Assembly (NCBI GenBank): GCA_900073065.1
Contig: FJOG01000021.1
Coordinates: 586,424-650,423, forward strand
DNA from: Phialocephala subalpina
Taxonomy: Eukaryota > Ascomycota > Leotiomycetes > Helotiales > Mollisiaceae
Reading direction: 5' to 3'
DNA length: 64,000 nt
Shown here in pieces: positions 11,166 through 21,071 of this stretch (its first letter is position 1; every line of letters starts with the position of its first letter). The notes beneath the pieces were generated by a model. That model saw only the letters and a program-made list of their open reading frames with translations. It searched no databases and was not told where the DNA came from. The position numbers and the translations under genes are program-made.

Positions 11166-11960
11166 ATGTCACAACACATTAGCGCAGGTTCAGAAGGCCT
11201 ACAAGCGATACCAAACCACAACACCCCCGGAGCACTTCATCAAAACGCGTTTCCATCATACTGGGATCATCTTGTTCAATCTTCAGAATGGAATGGTAAC
11301 AAAGAGCGTGCTGCGACAATATACCCATTTGCAGATGGAAACTCGAGTCCCGCAGCATCAAGAACAATATTTGGTGTATGAATAACGGCGTTAGTGTTAG
11401 CTCTGTTATTTCTAGCTGCAGCGGTAGCAGCAATGTTGTCGGAGCTGAACTTGGGACACGAAGCACTTCGAGGTAATTATCAATGTCCCAATCGCAACAG
11501 AATATCCCTGACTCCTCTCCTCAAGCTCGTGCCCAACAACAATTCCCACCCCAGCACCAAGCCAAACGTCCGCTCCCTCTTCCTCCTCCAGTTAAAGCAC
11601 CACAATAGCAACCCCCTCAGTCGCCCCCACTGGCATAACAATAGCCCTCGACTGCCCCGCCATCAACTCCACCCCCGACCAACAATTTCTTCAAATACCA
11701 AATAAACTGCGACCAAGACTGTCAAACCCACGACTTACTCGCAACTTGGGCTTACAGTTTCGATATGTGTGATGATGCTTGTGTTAGTTTTACGAGGAAT
11801 AATTATACGGGTGTGAGCTGTGGTGCGGTGGCGTTTAGGGCCGATATGGGGAATGTGAGTGCGAATGGGGGGAATTTGTTTTTGAAGCAGGGGGGTGATC
11901 CGGTTGCTCAGACGGCGATAATTGCGCATGCCGTGTTGTTGAGTTTGCCGTTTAATGTGG
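11166..11960 (+). pseudogene. Decayed single-pass membrane glycoprotein gene
   Basis: Pattern of a fungal type-II-like membrane protein. It has a soluble N-terminus from ATG 11166 (MSQHISAGSEGLQ...), then TALVLALLFLAAAVAAML as a transmembrane helix. A Pro/Ser/Thr-rich linker follows, then an extracellular Cys-rich part (DCPAIN, INCDQDCQTHD, FDMCDDACVSF, GVSCGAVAF). The pieces lie in different frames. A TGA at 11379-11381 cuts the frame just before the helix and would be a CGA if one C-to-T change were reversed. A TAA interrupts the linker near 11595, and a 1-base shift separates the two halves of the Cys-rich part near 11685. The likely original was a PAN/WSC-like surface glycoprotein, but the exact family is not certain. 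Confidence 0.5.
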
Positions 11961-12785
11961 AAGGGGAGGTAAGGTGGAATGTAATGGGATGGAGTGGAGA
12001 TGGATGATATGTTTCGCGAAGATACCATTTTTGTCACTTTTCATCTTTTGGGTGTGGCGATTGGACGGGACGACATTGCTTTTTATCTGGTTTAGCGTTG
12101 CCGTTGCTTTCTTTGACCTTGGTTCTTTTTGTCCTTGCAATCATTTCTGCGCTTTGTCATGCACCCGTTCCTTACTTTACCTTCTGCCCTTAGGTCGTGC
12201 TTGGACACCAGTTCCGTCGAGAAGATGTGGTCTTCGAGATCGAGCGCTCCATCAACCGGACATTTGAGGTCGTCTCGAAGCGAATTGCTCGTGGGGTTAA
12301 CATCGCCAGCAGTTCAACGATGTCATTTCCATCAAGTTCAATACCAGAACTCTTGATTGTCCGTCCTTTTGATTCCTCCCCTATTTGCGGTTGTCAGACT
12401 TGCGGCCCGAGAAAATTTTGCTGGGTGACGTGGGAGCGATGCATCTGGAATTTTCCTTCTGGTATACGACCAATTACTACGAGATAGCAAGTGATTCTCC
12501 CATTGGATCGCGAATCAAATTGAATGGTACCCAAGACTTGGTGCCTATATGGCGGCTAAACACGAGGCTACGGTTAAAGGCTGTTGATCGTAAGATAAAG
12601 TGAAACGCATTAACACCTCTTTGTTCGATCATGATAATTCCATTGAGCGACAAATTTCCCTCAAACAAGACACCACATTGTTTCGATGCCATTGCGATCG
12701 CTTTGAGCTGCCAAAGGGGAGATTAGAGCTTGGTGGAGGGCTGCGCGCTTGTTACACCTCGCGGCCTAGCTGTGGCCTGTCCAGA
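11961..12785. other. Region with no certain gene
   Basis: After the decayed glycoprotein the frame continues briefly to about 12007. A 96-codon frame at 12197-12487 (QFRREDVVFEIERSINRTF) has protein-like character, but I cannot place it in a family or build a gene around it. Confidence 0.35.
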
Positions 12786-13328
12786 ATGGCAATTCTAGCA
12801 ACTCCTACAACCACACTCCCCACGTCAACTATCGTCACGGCACTCGACACAACCCCCACCGCGTGCAACAAATCTGATCTTGCCGATATCTCAACCTGGG
12901 TAAGCTGCTCCTTTCCGTACCACTCTGCCATCATCATCCATCCACTAAACTCTCCCCGCTGGTAACCCCACCAGATCCCACCAACAATCCTCCGCGAAGG
13001 CCCCGTCTGCGCCTTCCCCCTCGCTATCGAACTAAACTTCACCTCCTGTTGCGCACCAGATCAATGGCTTCATTATATCGATGTTTGTACACAGTATTGT
13101 GTTGTTAGTAACTCTACTACTGTTGGGGATTTTGGGAAATGTGTGGGGGCGTTGGCGAAGGAGAGTGGGGTTGAGATGGGGGCTGTGAGTTGTGCGAAGA
13201 AGTTGGTGAGTAGGAAGGTGGATAGGAGGGATATTGAGAGGGGGAGAGGATGGAAGAGGAGGGAGGGATGGTGGTGGAAGAGGGGGCTATTGGGATGGAT
13301 TGTGGGGGGTTTGGTGTTCAGGGGATGA
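12786..13328 (+). CDS. Small Cys-rich protein, probable cell-surface protein
   Basis: Two exons, 12786-12899 and 12975-13328, with a clean GTAAGC...CCAG intron, give 155 aa. The middle carries eight cysteines, including PVCAFPLAIELNFTSCCAPD, a CC pair, and DVCTQYC, which is typical of small fungal secreted proteins. The C-terminus is basic (KKLVSRKVDRRD, GWKRREG, WWWKR) and ends in GLLGWIVGGLVF, a possible tail anchor. The N-terminus (MAILATPTTTLPTS) is not a classical signal peptide, so a 5' exon may be missing from this model. The sequence is C-rich up to about 13060 and strikingly G-rich after it. The function is unknown. Confidence 0.55.
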
Positions 13329-14257
13329 TAAAGTTCTGGAGCGAGGAGTGGAAAATTGAGTCCAGGTGGAGCATTAGGAGCATTCAAAGTGACTCTATAT
13401 ACTGAACTGGATGGTCACATTGTTTGATCCCCAGAAGCTTTATTTATCACTCTTTCTACCATATTCATCCAGGCTGCCTCTGCTAGTGCCGCATCGCCCT
13501 CGAGTTCTGTTAACGTTGCATTTCTTCAAAGTTTAGTTGAGCGTACTGCAGAGCAACTCAATTGAGCGCTCCCCATCTTATGCTTTTCGTTCGAATCGTT
13601 CCTGTAGTCCAGGAAGTAATCAAGTCCAAAGAGACCCTCTTGGATGTCTGGCATGGGGGTTTCGGACTCTTTTGATTCCACCATCTGCCTTGACTTGTAT
13701 ACAGAACTTGTTGAGGGATGAGCTCACTGCTCGCTTGTGAAGCGACCCCCTTTTCGGGACCCACTCCGCATTGACATTAGCATCGCCACCCGACTTCAGC
13801 GACGGCATTGCATGGGAGTGGGAATGAAGGTAACCCATCTGTCCGAGGACCGGTTCATGTCAGACGTTTCATTAGTGGCGCCAATCCATCAAATCGTTAG
13901 CCTGGGGTTTCTCTCTGGGAATAACTAAGAGTTTGGCTTTCCGTCATCAGTAGGGGTTCTATAAACCTTGATTGGCTAGATGAGCCCCATCTTATTTGGG
14001 TAAGAATGGGCATACATTTTGATTGGATTCAACAATTTCTTTGCGTTGATATCCAGTGATTCGCGTCTTAGTGTAATGCGGGGAAAGCTCTAGATATGCG
14101 GGGTGAGATCAAGCGGGGTACTCCTATTCCCGAGACATCCCCACCACGAGAGGGGCATATCCTCCACCGTTTATTATAACATTCACTCTACTGTATTTCA
14201 ATCGTTTCAACTTACAAGATACCATTGATATACCTTTTTTACTAGAAAAAAATCAAA
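13329..14257. other. Intergenic region, promoter of the hydrolase gene
   Basis: About 930 bp. I see no supported gene. The last 150 bp before ATG 14258 are A/T- and pyrimidine-rich with TTTATTATAAC near 14170, compatible with a core promoter and leader. Confidence 0.4.
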
Positions 14258-15674
14258 ATGGGTTCATTACACGCCTGGGCCGACCTCCCAAGTCAGCTGC
14301 AAACCGCAGTCCCGAAACTCAATATCCTTCTCCAAAAGGATGCCCAATTCCAAGCCTTTGCCAACACACCCGAGATCACCTCGCCCATCACCTTTGGCAT
14401 CAAAGCAGCCGGATCAGACAGCAGCGTCCTCTTCACAGTCAACCCGAAAGAAGGTGTAGCAACGACCGGAAGCTACCAGAAAGCCATCTTCACCCTCTCC
14501 GCCTTGCCAGAACAATGGGAGGAGTTCTTCAAACCTGTTCCAGCCATGCCGTATCAGTCATATTGGGGTATGTTTGGAATGAACATAAAGCAGAAAGGCA
14601 TCGAGATTCTCGGCGACCAATTGGCGTTCAACAAATACTCGCATTTCTGGCGACGAGCACTCGAGATTCTACATGATGCCCATTGTGGACCTATGCCAGA
14701 GGACAAGCAACCAGAGGTCGATGAAGACCATATAGTCGGACGATACGTGCGCATCACTGCTCCAATCTGGGGAACATGCAAGGTGTTCTATGAGCAGAGC
14801 GGTGAGGGCAAGCAGGATATTGTGTTCTGCCATACCGCTGGTTCAGATAGTCGTCAGTATCACGGGGTGATGAATCATCCTGAGATGAGGAAGAGATGCA
14901 ATATGGTTGCTTTCGATCTGCCGGGACATGGTCGAAGCTTTCCTTCGACTGCATACTTCCCTGGTGCGCATACCAATACTGAGGATGCGTATGTTGGTAC
15001 TATTACTGCGGTGGTCAAGGCGTTGAAGTTGAACAAGCCTATCGTCTGCGGTGCGTCGATGGCGGGGCAAGTTTGTTTGGCTGTTGCTATCAGAGCAGAT
15101 GAGGTTGGTGCTGGTGGAACGATTCCTCTTCAGGGGTAAGTCAATGCTTGATCAAGACATAGAGAGCCGCAACTGACCTTAAACCTTAGATCTGATCATC
15201 TTGATATGGAAAGGCAGTTCCACGATCGCTCGCCAAACGTCAACCAGTCCTTGTACAATCCCGAGTGGATCTACGGAGTGAGTTTTCCCCTGTCCAAACC
15301 CTCAGTCAAGAGCTAATATCGCGCAGATGATGTGTCCCACAGCCCCTCTCGTCAATCGCCAACTCATCTGGCATCTCTACTCCGCCCAAGCTTATGGAAT
15401 CTTCCATGGTGATCTCGACTTCTACTTCGGTGGCTGGGATGGACGCTCTCGTGTCGGAAAAATCGACACCAAGAAGTGTCCCGTCTTCATGTTGACAGGA
15501 GAGTATGATTGGAGCAATACACCTGAGATGGCTCAGAAGACTTGTGATAAGATTCCAGGGGCGAAGCATAAAGCTATGCCTGAGCTTGGTCACTTCCCCG
15601 CGACGGAGAATCCGGCGAAGTTTGTGCCGCATTTGTTGGAAGCTATTGGGCATATCCAGAGGACACGGGAGTAG
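14258..15674 (+). CDS. SCP2-like plus alpha/beta-hydrolase protein
   Basis: Predicted 437-aa serine hydrolase. The exons 14258-15135, 15190-15277 and 15327-15674 join in phase. Residues about 1-140 resemble an SCP2-type lipid-binding domain (SYQKAIFTLSALPEQWEEFF, QKGIEILGDQLAF). Residues from about 165 form the alpha/beta-hydrolase. The nucleophile elbow is GASMAGQ with Ser about 267; AFDLPGHGRS is the beta-4 signature; the acid is Asp about 383 in TGEYDWSN; and the base is His about 411 in ELGHFPATENP. The triad is therefore complete. Such enzymes act on esters or amides, often in secondary or xenobiotic metabolism, and the substrate here is unknown. The start is the first ATG after a typical A-rich leader (AAAATCAAAATGG). 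Confidence 0.9.
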
Positions 15675-15757
15675 ACTGTATCGTTCGTCACTCGGAGCAA
15701 TACATCAATGTTCTCGTCCATTGAACTGAGACATCTCCATTTCGAACTCGTGATCTG

Positions 15758-16876
15758 CTAGAAAGCTCCGGGCAAGCTTGTTGCTGCTGATGTGTGTGTT
15801 TTTAAACCTTTATTGAAATTTGTTATGCATGTAATTGCAACGCCGATAGTAATAACGCTCAGAAGGATAAGAATGATTCCGAAAAAAGTTAAGCTCTTTC
15901 GGGCCGGAAAATAGTTATACTCATGATTAGGCTGGTACATCCGAACCATCTTGAAGATGAAGAACGAAAGGCCAGCGATGTGGAAGAACTGAAAATCCTT
16001 GCTAGTGTATTAAACGATAGTGGGAGATGCAACGAACAAGAACGATGATCATACCCACCGTATTCTCTCGTCTCACAAACCAAGTGGATACAGCCAGCGT
16101 GAGTACTATGAGCGGAATGGGTGTAATTGTGAGAGCCATTTCTACGTCGGCAAGTCCAGTAACGATGGTGAGGAATTGAATCACGAAGCCAAGGAAGAAG
16201 AAATCAAACTTCAGAAGAGTTGCGTAGATCTAGGTTTATAATCAATAAATTGCATATTTCAAGAGTGCAGACATTCATGCTCGTACCCGAAATGTAAAGT
16301 ATCTTCTTTGCATCTTCAAGTCAGCGTTCAACAGAGGGTAAATGCTCCACTGGAATTCTGCGTAGGGCTTAAAGCCGACGGAAGCTACAAGTCCCGTATA
16401 TAGACCCGTCAGAACAGCGTTAGTAGTAGCCAGTGGCTGGAGTATGGGCCATGTATCCGGTCTCATTAACACAGCCCCCCTCCCCCAATTAACTGGACTT
16501 TGAAGCTCTGCCATTAAGCGCTGAACTTGCTCGATTTGCAGGATAGCGTAAATAAACAGGCAAGCGGAAAAGGTACAAAGACCTCATAATTGAATTGTAT
16601 TCTTCTGAGCCAGTGTATCGTAGATCATCAGGGCTTGATATACAAAGCCAAAAATGAGAAGGCCGAGGAAAGTTGGTAACGTTTTGGCCTGGGGAGTTGG
16701 GGGTATATCCGGAATCAAACTCAGCTGGAACTCAGAGAACATAAGCCTGAAAAGAATTACTCGCTAACCTAGAGAACGTGGGACGATTTTCAATTACATA
16801 CGACTCGATGGTCAATACTGCTCCAGTCTCAAGCACTGTTGCCACCAGTAAGGTCCAAGACCAGGTTGAAGTTGGT
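15758..16876 (-). pseudogene. Conserved fungal multispanning membrane protein with an in-frame stop
   Basis: Exons 16876-16802, 16746-16287, 16229-16059 and 15997-15758 join in phase. They encode about seven hydrophobic segments and landmarks of a widespread, unnamed fungal membrane family: VYQALMIYDTLAQKNTIQ, EFQWSIYPLLNADLKMQRRY, LLKFDFFFLGFVIQF, RRENT, KMVRMYQPNHEY and ARKSLTFF. Inside the conserved QKNTIQ...GLC segment the frame carries TGA at 16586-16584, with the same frame continuing on both sides. The 5' exon is not found and the sequence soon runs into an AT-rich island. The stop suggests recent inactivation by a point mutation. An unusual intron or a sequencing error are the alternatives. 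The function of the family is not known to me. Confidence 0.7.
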
Positions 16877-17490
16877 CTGCAAAATATCTTCAGTTGAGTG
16901 AAGCACGGGTTTAAACTGTCTGCGGAGGGCTGATGGTGTCCTTCGCAAATTCAATATTTGTTAAATTGCATGTCTAGGCTTCCTCAGCTTGAACTGAACT
17001 GCGATGAGGAGGTTCGCGGTCTTCACAAAGAACTGCGAATATGACCTTGGCAATTGTATGGAGGCTGAGAAAGCGGGCCACCGTTCTAAGCGCTTTTCCC
17101 CAAGGTCATGGTGTTATATCGTATTCAGGATACCAATCGGTAGGCCTTATTTTGCGGGGGTTGACGCAGGCAGCCAACGGTCACAAGTTGATATATCCTT
17201 CAACGATATACGGTTATAAGATCTTATAATACGAGGCGTAGTGTGGCAGGGTCATATGAGTTTCTCAAAAATCCTTGTTTGTATTAGGTAGTTTCGGGGG
17301 TTTTGTGCTAGCCACGTGCTCCCCAGTACATAAGGAGCTCTTTGCTCTCTGAAAACAATCAAGCTTCTTTGCCCACTCCATTTACAGGCTTATTCTACGT
17401 ATGGCTGATTACTCTGCGCGACGATTATCGAATTAGTCCAGCTCATTGGCTTAGACGAAGTGACCTACGGTTGGGCGCTCGTTTATTGCC
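16877..17490. other. Intergenic region next to AT-rich island
   Basis: About 600 bp of normal composition that should have held the first exon of the membrane-protein gene. None could be identified. The boundary with the AT-rich island near 17490-17500 is abrupt. Confidence 0.4.
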
Positions 17491-18305
17491 TTTCTATAAT
17501 AGTAATATAATTTTAAATAAAATATTATTTATAAATAAAAATTTACATTTTAAAATTAAATTATAAAAATAATTAAAATTCTTTTAAAAGAATTTTATTT
17601 AAATTTTTAATATATATATTTATAATATTAATAATATTAATAATATTAATAATATAATAATTATTTGAATTATAATTAAATTTATATAATTAAATTTCCT
17701 TTAATTATTAATTAATTTAAATAATTAAAGTTTATATATTTAAATTTTTATTAATATTAATAATATAAATCTTTATTATATAATCCGGATTTAAAATTAA
17801 TTATTAATATAATAATATTAATATAAATTAATTTTAAAATAATATTCCTAATTATAATTATTATAAACTTTAAAATTATTAATATAATATAATATATAAC
17901 CTTATATTCTCTATATAATATTTTTATAACCGAGGTTTCCTTGACCTTAATTATAAAACCATTAATTATATCAATATTTCAATTAATCGTAATTTCCGTT
18001 ATAAGAATTATATTTTCAATTTTTAATTTATTTATATTATTTTTATATTTTTATTTTTATTTTTATATTTTTATTTTTATTTCAAGTTTTTATTATAATA
18101 AAAATTAATACTTTAATTATAATATATAAAAGCTTATTAACTTCTAATAATTTATGAATTTATATATTTATTTATTTATCGAGTTATATATTAAAAGATT
18201 ACGATTAATATTTATATTACTTATAATCAATTTAATCGTTCGAAGAAAATAATCCTTGTTTTGCTTATAATGCTTATATTATAACTTTTAGATAGAATAA
18301 ATAAA
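17491..18305. repeat. AT-rich island, probable RIP-degraded repeat
   Basis: About 815 bp made almost only of A and T. It includes a TAATAT/AATATT run near 17625-17660 and (A/T)TTTTT runs near 18030-18085. No frame or terminal structure of a transposon can be recognised. The sharp borders with normal DNA fit an old, heavily mutated insertion. Confidence 0.7.
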
Positions 18306-19569
18306 TCGAGTATCGCTTGCTTACCACCAATTCCGAATTTCTAGGGTCTATTTGTATTGGCTTGAAAGGTTGCTATTTTTAGATTGAATAGCAAGCGCTC
18401 ATCTCCGAAGCATTTTCCTCTCGCATGAAAATAAATTATGTTCACTCTTTCCCGAATTCCAAAGCGGTCATACACACGGCTAGGCTGCGCGTCAGAAATC
18501 CTCCACTCACCCCCTTCTTCTCATTCATCTTGTAAAGTCTCACACAACTGCATTCTACATTAGTTCTCTGGTCCTCCAAATAATATGACGCACTACGTAT
18601 CTCCATCGCAGCAGCTTTATATGGTATGGGCATACAATGTCGCACTGAGTGGTGTTTTGCAAGCCATGCGATATTTTGCAACGGTTATCGATTTCTCGAA
18701 TTGATTTGTAGGTTAAGGAGGGTGGATTTAGTCGTTGTGGAAGAGCGATAATCATGATTGACAGTGGTCGAGCTTGGGGATATTATTGATCTATCCTAGT
18801 CATGTTACATGAGGCAGTGTCGGGGGGAGTGAGCATGTCGAATCAGGATCAAAGTGGTGGTTTAAGTCGTGTCGAGGGTCACTTGTCAATGTTGCTATTT
18901 AACCAAGATCCTCCCTTTTCTATCTTATTACTTATTTTCGTTTGAAAGATTCTGGACTGTTCTCCCGCTTTAATCTTATTTCTTTTTTAGCTTCATTTTG
19001 CTCAGAGAGAAAAGGTTGGATTTAGTGGCAAGTGCCCAGCTCCTCGTGAAAGGCAGAGTACTGCTTTAATCTCGTATCTCTCTGTATAGCCCTAGAATAA
19101 TCAATCCAACCTGTTTTATCTTCTTTTCTATTTGCTAAATCTATGGTCTGATTAGATCTCGTCTATCATCAGTCTCAGCCATACCTCTACGCGAAAAAAA
19201 AGTTTGACATTCTTGGTATGGTTACGTACTTCTGTACATGTAGGTGCTGATCCATCTGGGAGATTAGTAGGTATGACGCCGTGTTGGCAGCAGGTGGTGG
19301 CATCGTGACGCTGTTGTGATATGTGTATGAATATCAAGTGCAGTGGTATCACTCATGTGTAGAGGTATTGCATTGACACAAAAATAATAGCAGCAAAGGT
19401 TCTCCCCAGTGCAAGAAACTAAGATGATCCACTTCGCATATCAGCTTATCCTCTTTCTCCAACCAGCCTCTCCTACTCCATGGCACAAAGGTCCTAGAGC
19501 ACTGGATCGAATCTCCCCATGCCATTTAGCCAATACGCACGCACGTGACCCCACCCCCTTATCACTTCA
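18306..19569. other. Region without recognisable gene
   Basis: About 1.26 kb of mixed composition. The open frames are short and overlap on both strands, and no domain or intron chain is supported. Confidence 0.4.
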
Positions 19570-19980
19570 CTACTGTCCTTGTACCGACAACATATGTGCA
19601 CTTTCGTGAAGACGACGTGGAGGAAAGTATGTCATCGGGAGCAGAGATCGATTGTCGGCAAGCAAAAGAGGATGTTGATGACCAGTCGAGTATGGATAAT
19701 GAGGACGCGGTGGCAGATGATGCATAGGGAGGACGAAGGCATGACCTGCAGGATTGTGATTGTTTTGTTAGTATATACTCCTAATCTACATAAAGTCATT
19801 TGGAAATGCTTACTCTTTGAGGAGAGTTGCTTTAGGCTGTAGTATGCGATGATGTTTCCAGCTATCGTAGCTGCAAGACCGGATAGTCCGAATACAATAG
19901 CGATGACATCTGAGATTTGGAGAGCTGTGTGGCGGAGATGTTAGATGGAGGTATGGAGGTCGAGGGGTTTGCTTACCCAT
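19570..19980 (-). CDS. Possible small membrane protein with a 4-nt first exon
   Basis: Three pieces join in frame: ATGG (19980-19977), 19924-19814 and 19745-19570. The donors are GTAAGC twice and the acceptors CACACAG and CTGCAG. The product would be 96 aa. It starts with one hydrophobic helix (SDVIAIVFGLSGLAATIAGN) followed by a Pro/His-rich tail (HHLPPRPHYPYSTGHQHPLL). The N-terminal part resembles the anchors found at the start of several fungal signalling proteins. A four-base first exon is rare, and the tail looks weakly conserved, so this may be a remnant or a false model. Confidence 0.33.
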
Positions 19981-20164
19981 CTTGGAGATATGTCATGTGA
20001 GCTCAAAATACAGCTTCATTGGAGACTCGCTGGTGACGACCGGAGTAGAAATATCACCTTTGGAGGCGGGGAATGTTCGTCTCAGAGGACATCTTCTCTG
20101 AGATATATAATGAGAAGTAAGAACGGAGATTGTGCTTTTGGCCTTCAGTCTGGTCATTGTTGTG

Positions 20165-20440
20165 GACAATAGTCTGATGGTACTTTTGGGAGACGAGTAG
20201 AAAACCGCGATTCTGGAGAGCACTGACGGTAGTTTTGGGACCACCAAAAGGTTGATGAGGAGAGTACTGATGGTAGTTTTGGGGAGCCAGTAGAAACCCG
20301 ACATTTTAGAGAGCACAAATGGTGGTTTTGGAGGACTAGTAGAGTGTTAACGGGTAGAGCACGGACGGTACATTTGGGTGACCAGTAGAAAAGCGACATC
20401 TTGGAGAGCACTGACGGTACTTTTGGGTGGCCAGTAGGAA
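20165..20440. repeat. Degenerate tandem repeat, unit about 44-49 bp
   Basis: Six copies of a unit around GACGGTACTTTTGGG plus CCAGTAGAAA. The GGTA/GGTG core starts at 20179, 20228, 20272, 20321, 20367 and 20416, with spacings of 49, 44, 49, 46 and 49 bp. A lone core, GACGGTAGTTTTG, lies near 20718. The copies differ by substitutions and small indels. On the minus strand the array keeps frames open for some distance, but they end differently and look incidental. Confidence 0.75.
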
Positions 20441-21071
20441 CTCAGGGGTTGTGCGAAATCCTCATAATGCAGCCACAATCCGCTTGGACCAACTCGGCCA
20501 ATTTGCTGCATACGATTACCTCTCGAGATCTGCAAGGGAGTTTTGGGGACCCAGTCATGCGAGACGCAGGGGAGATTGATACCTTAGCAGGGCTGACCAG
20601 CGGAAATCTGAATCAGAAGGTACTTTCGAAGGAGTCCATATTGACGACGTTCATGCGCGTGGTGGTTGGTGGTTGGTGGTGTGGCTTGTACTGGTTGGAA
20701 CTCAGAGGTTCTCGCGCACGGACGGTAGTTTTGTAGCGCGCTCTCCTCGTGGTGCGAAACCCAGATTGGCCGGCCTGTGGTGGCAGAGAAGGGCGGTGAC
20801 ACGTCTTGCAACCATTCCATGGTTTTCAAGTGCGCCACTGACACAGCCTTGCGTATCTCTGCAGGTATGAACATTGCGCAGATGCTTGTGAGTATGCGGT
20901 GGAGGTAAGTGAGCCAAGATATACTGATACATAAGATTGATCCCGCGCTCTTTCTATTTATGCGTCCAGCCGCCTTACTGTCCTTTCTCGAGCCTCGTCC
21001 CTTTTCACGCAACTCGTTATCGCTCTTCATCCCTTCTACACACAACTTCCCTCATCTCACATCCCGTAAGT
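20441..21071. other. Upstream region of the Clr5-TPR gene
   Basis: About 630 bp with a GGTGGTTGGTGG microsatellite near 20662-20685 and a pyrimidine-rich stretch before the ATG at 21072. No gene is supported. Confidence 0.4.

Noticed and set aside
12197..12487. Possible gene with QFRREDVVFEIERSINRTF
   Set aside because: Somewhat protein-like, but no start, intron chain or recognised domain, so left as an unassigned region.
17491..18305. Mitochondrial DNA insertion
   Set aside because: The composition is similar, but no mitochondrial gene or tRNA can be read. Other AT-rich blocks in the window are tied to RIP-mutated elements, so RIP is the simpler reading.
20584..21045. 153-codon minus-strand frame upstream of the Clr5-TPR gene
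   Set aside because: Low-information composition, antisense to the leader of a well-supported gene.
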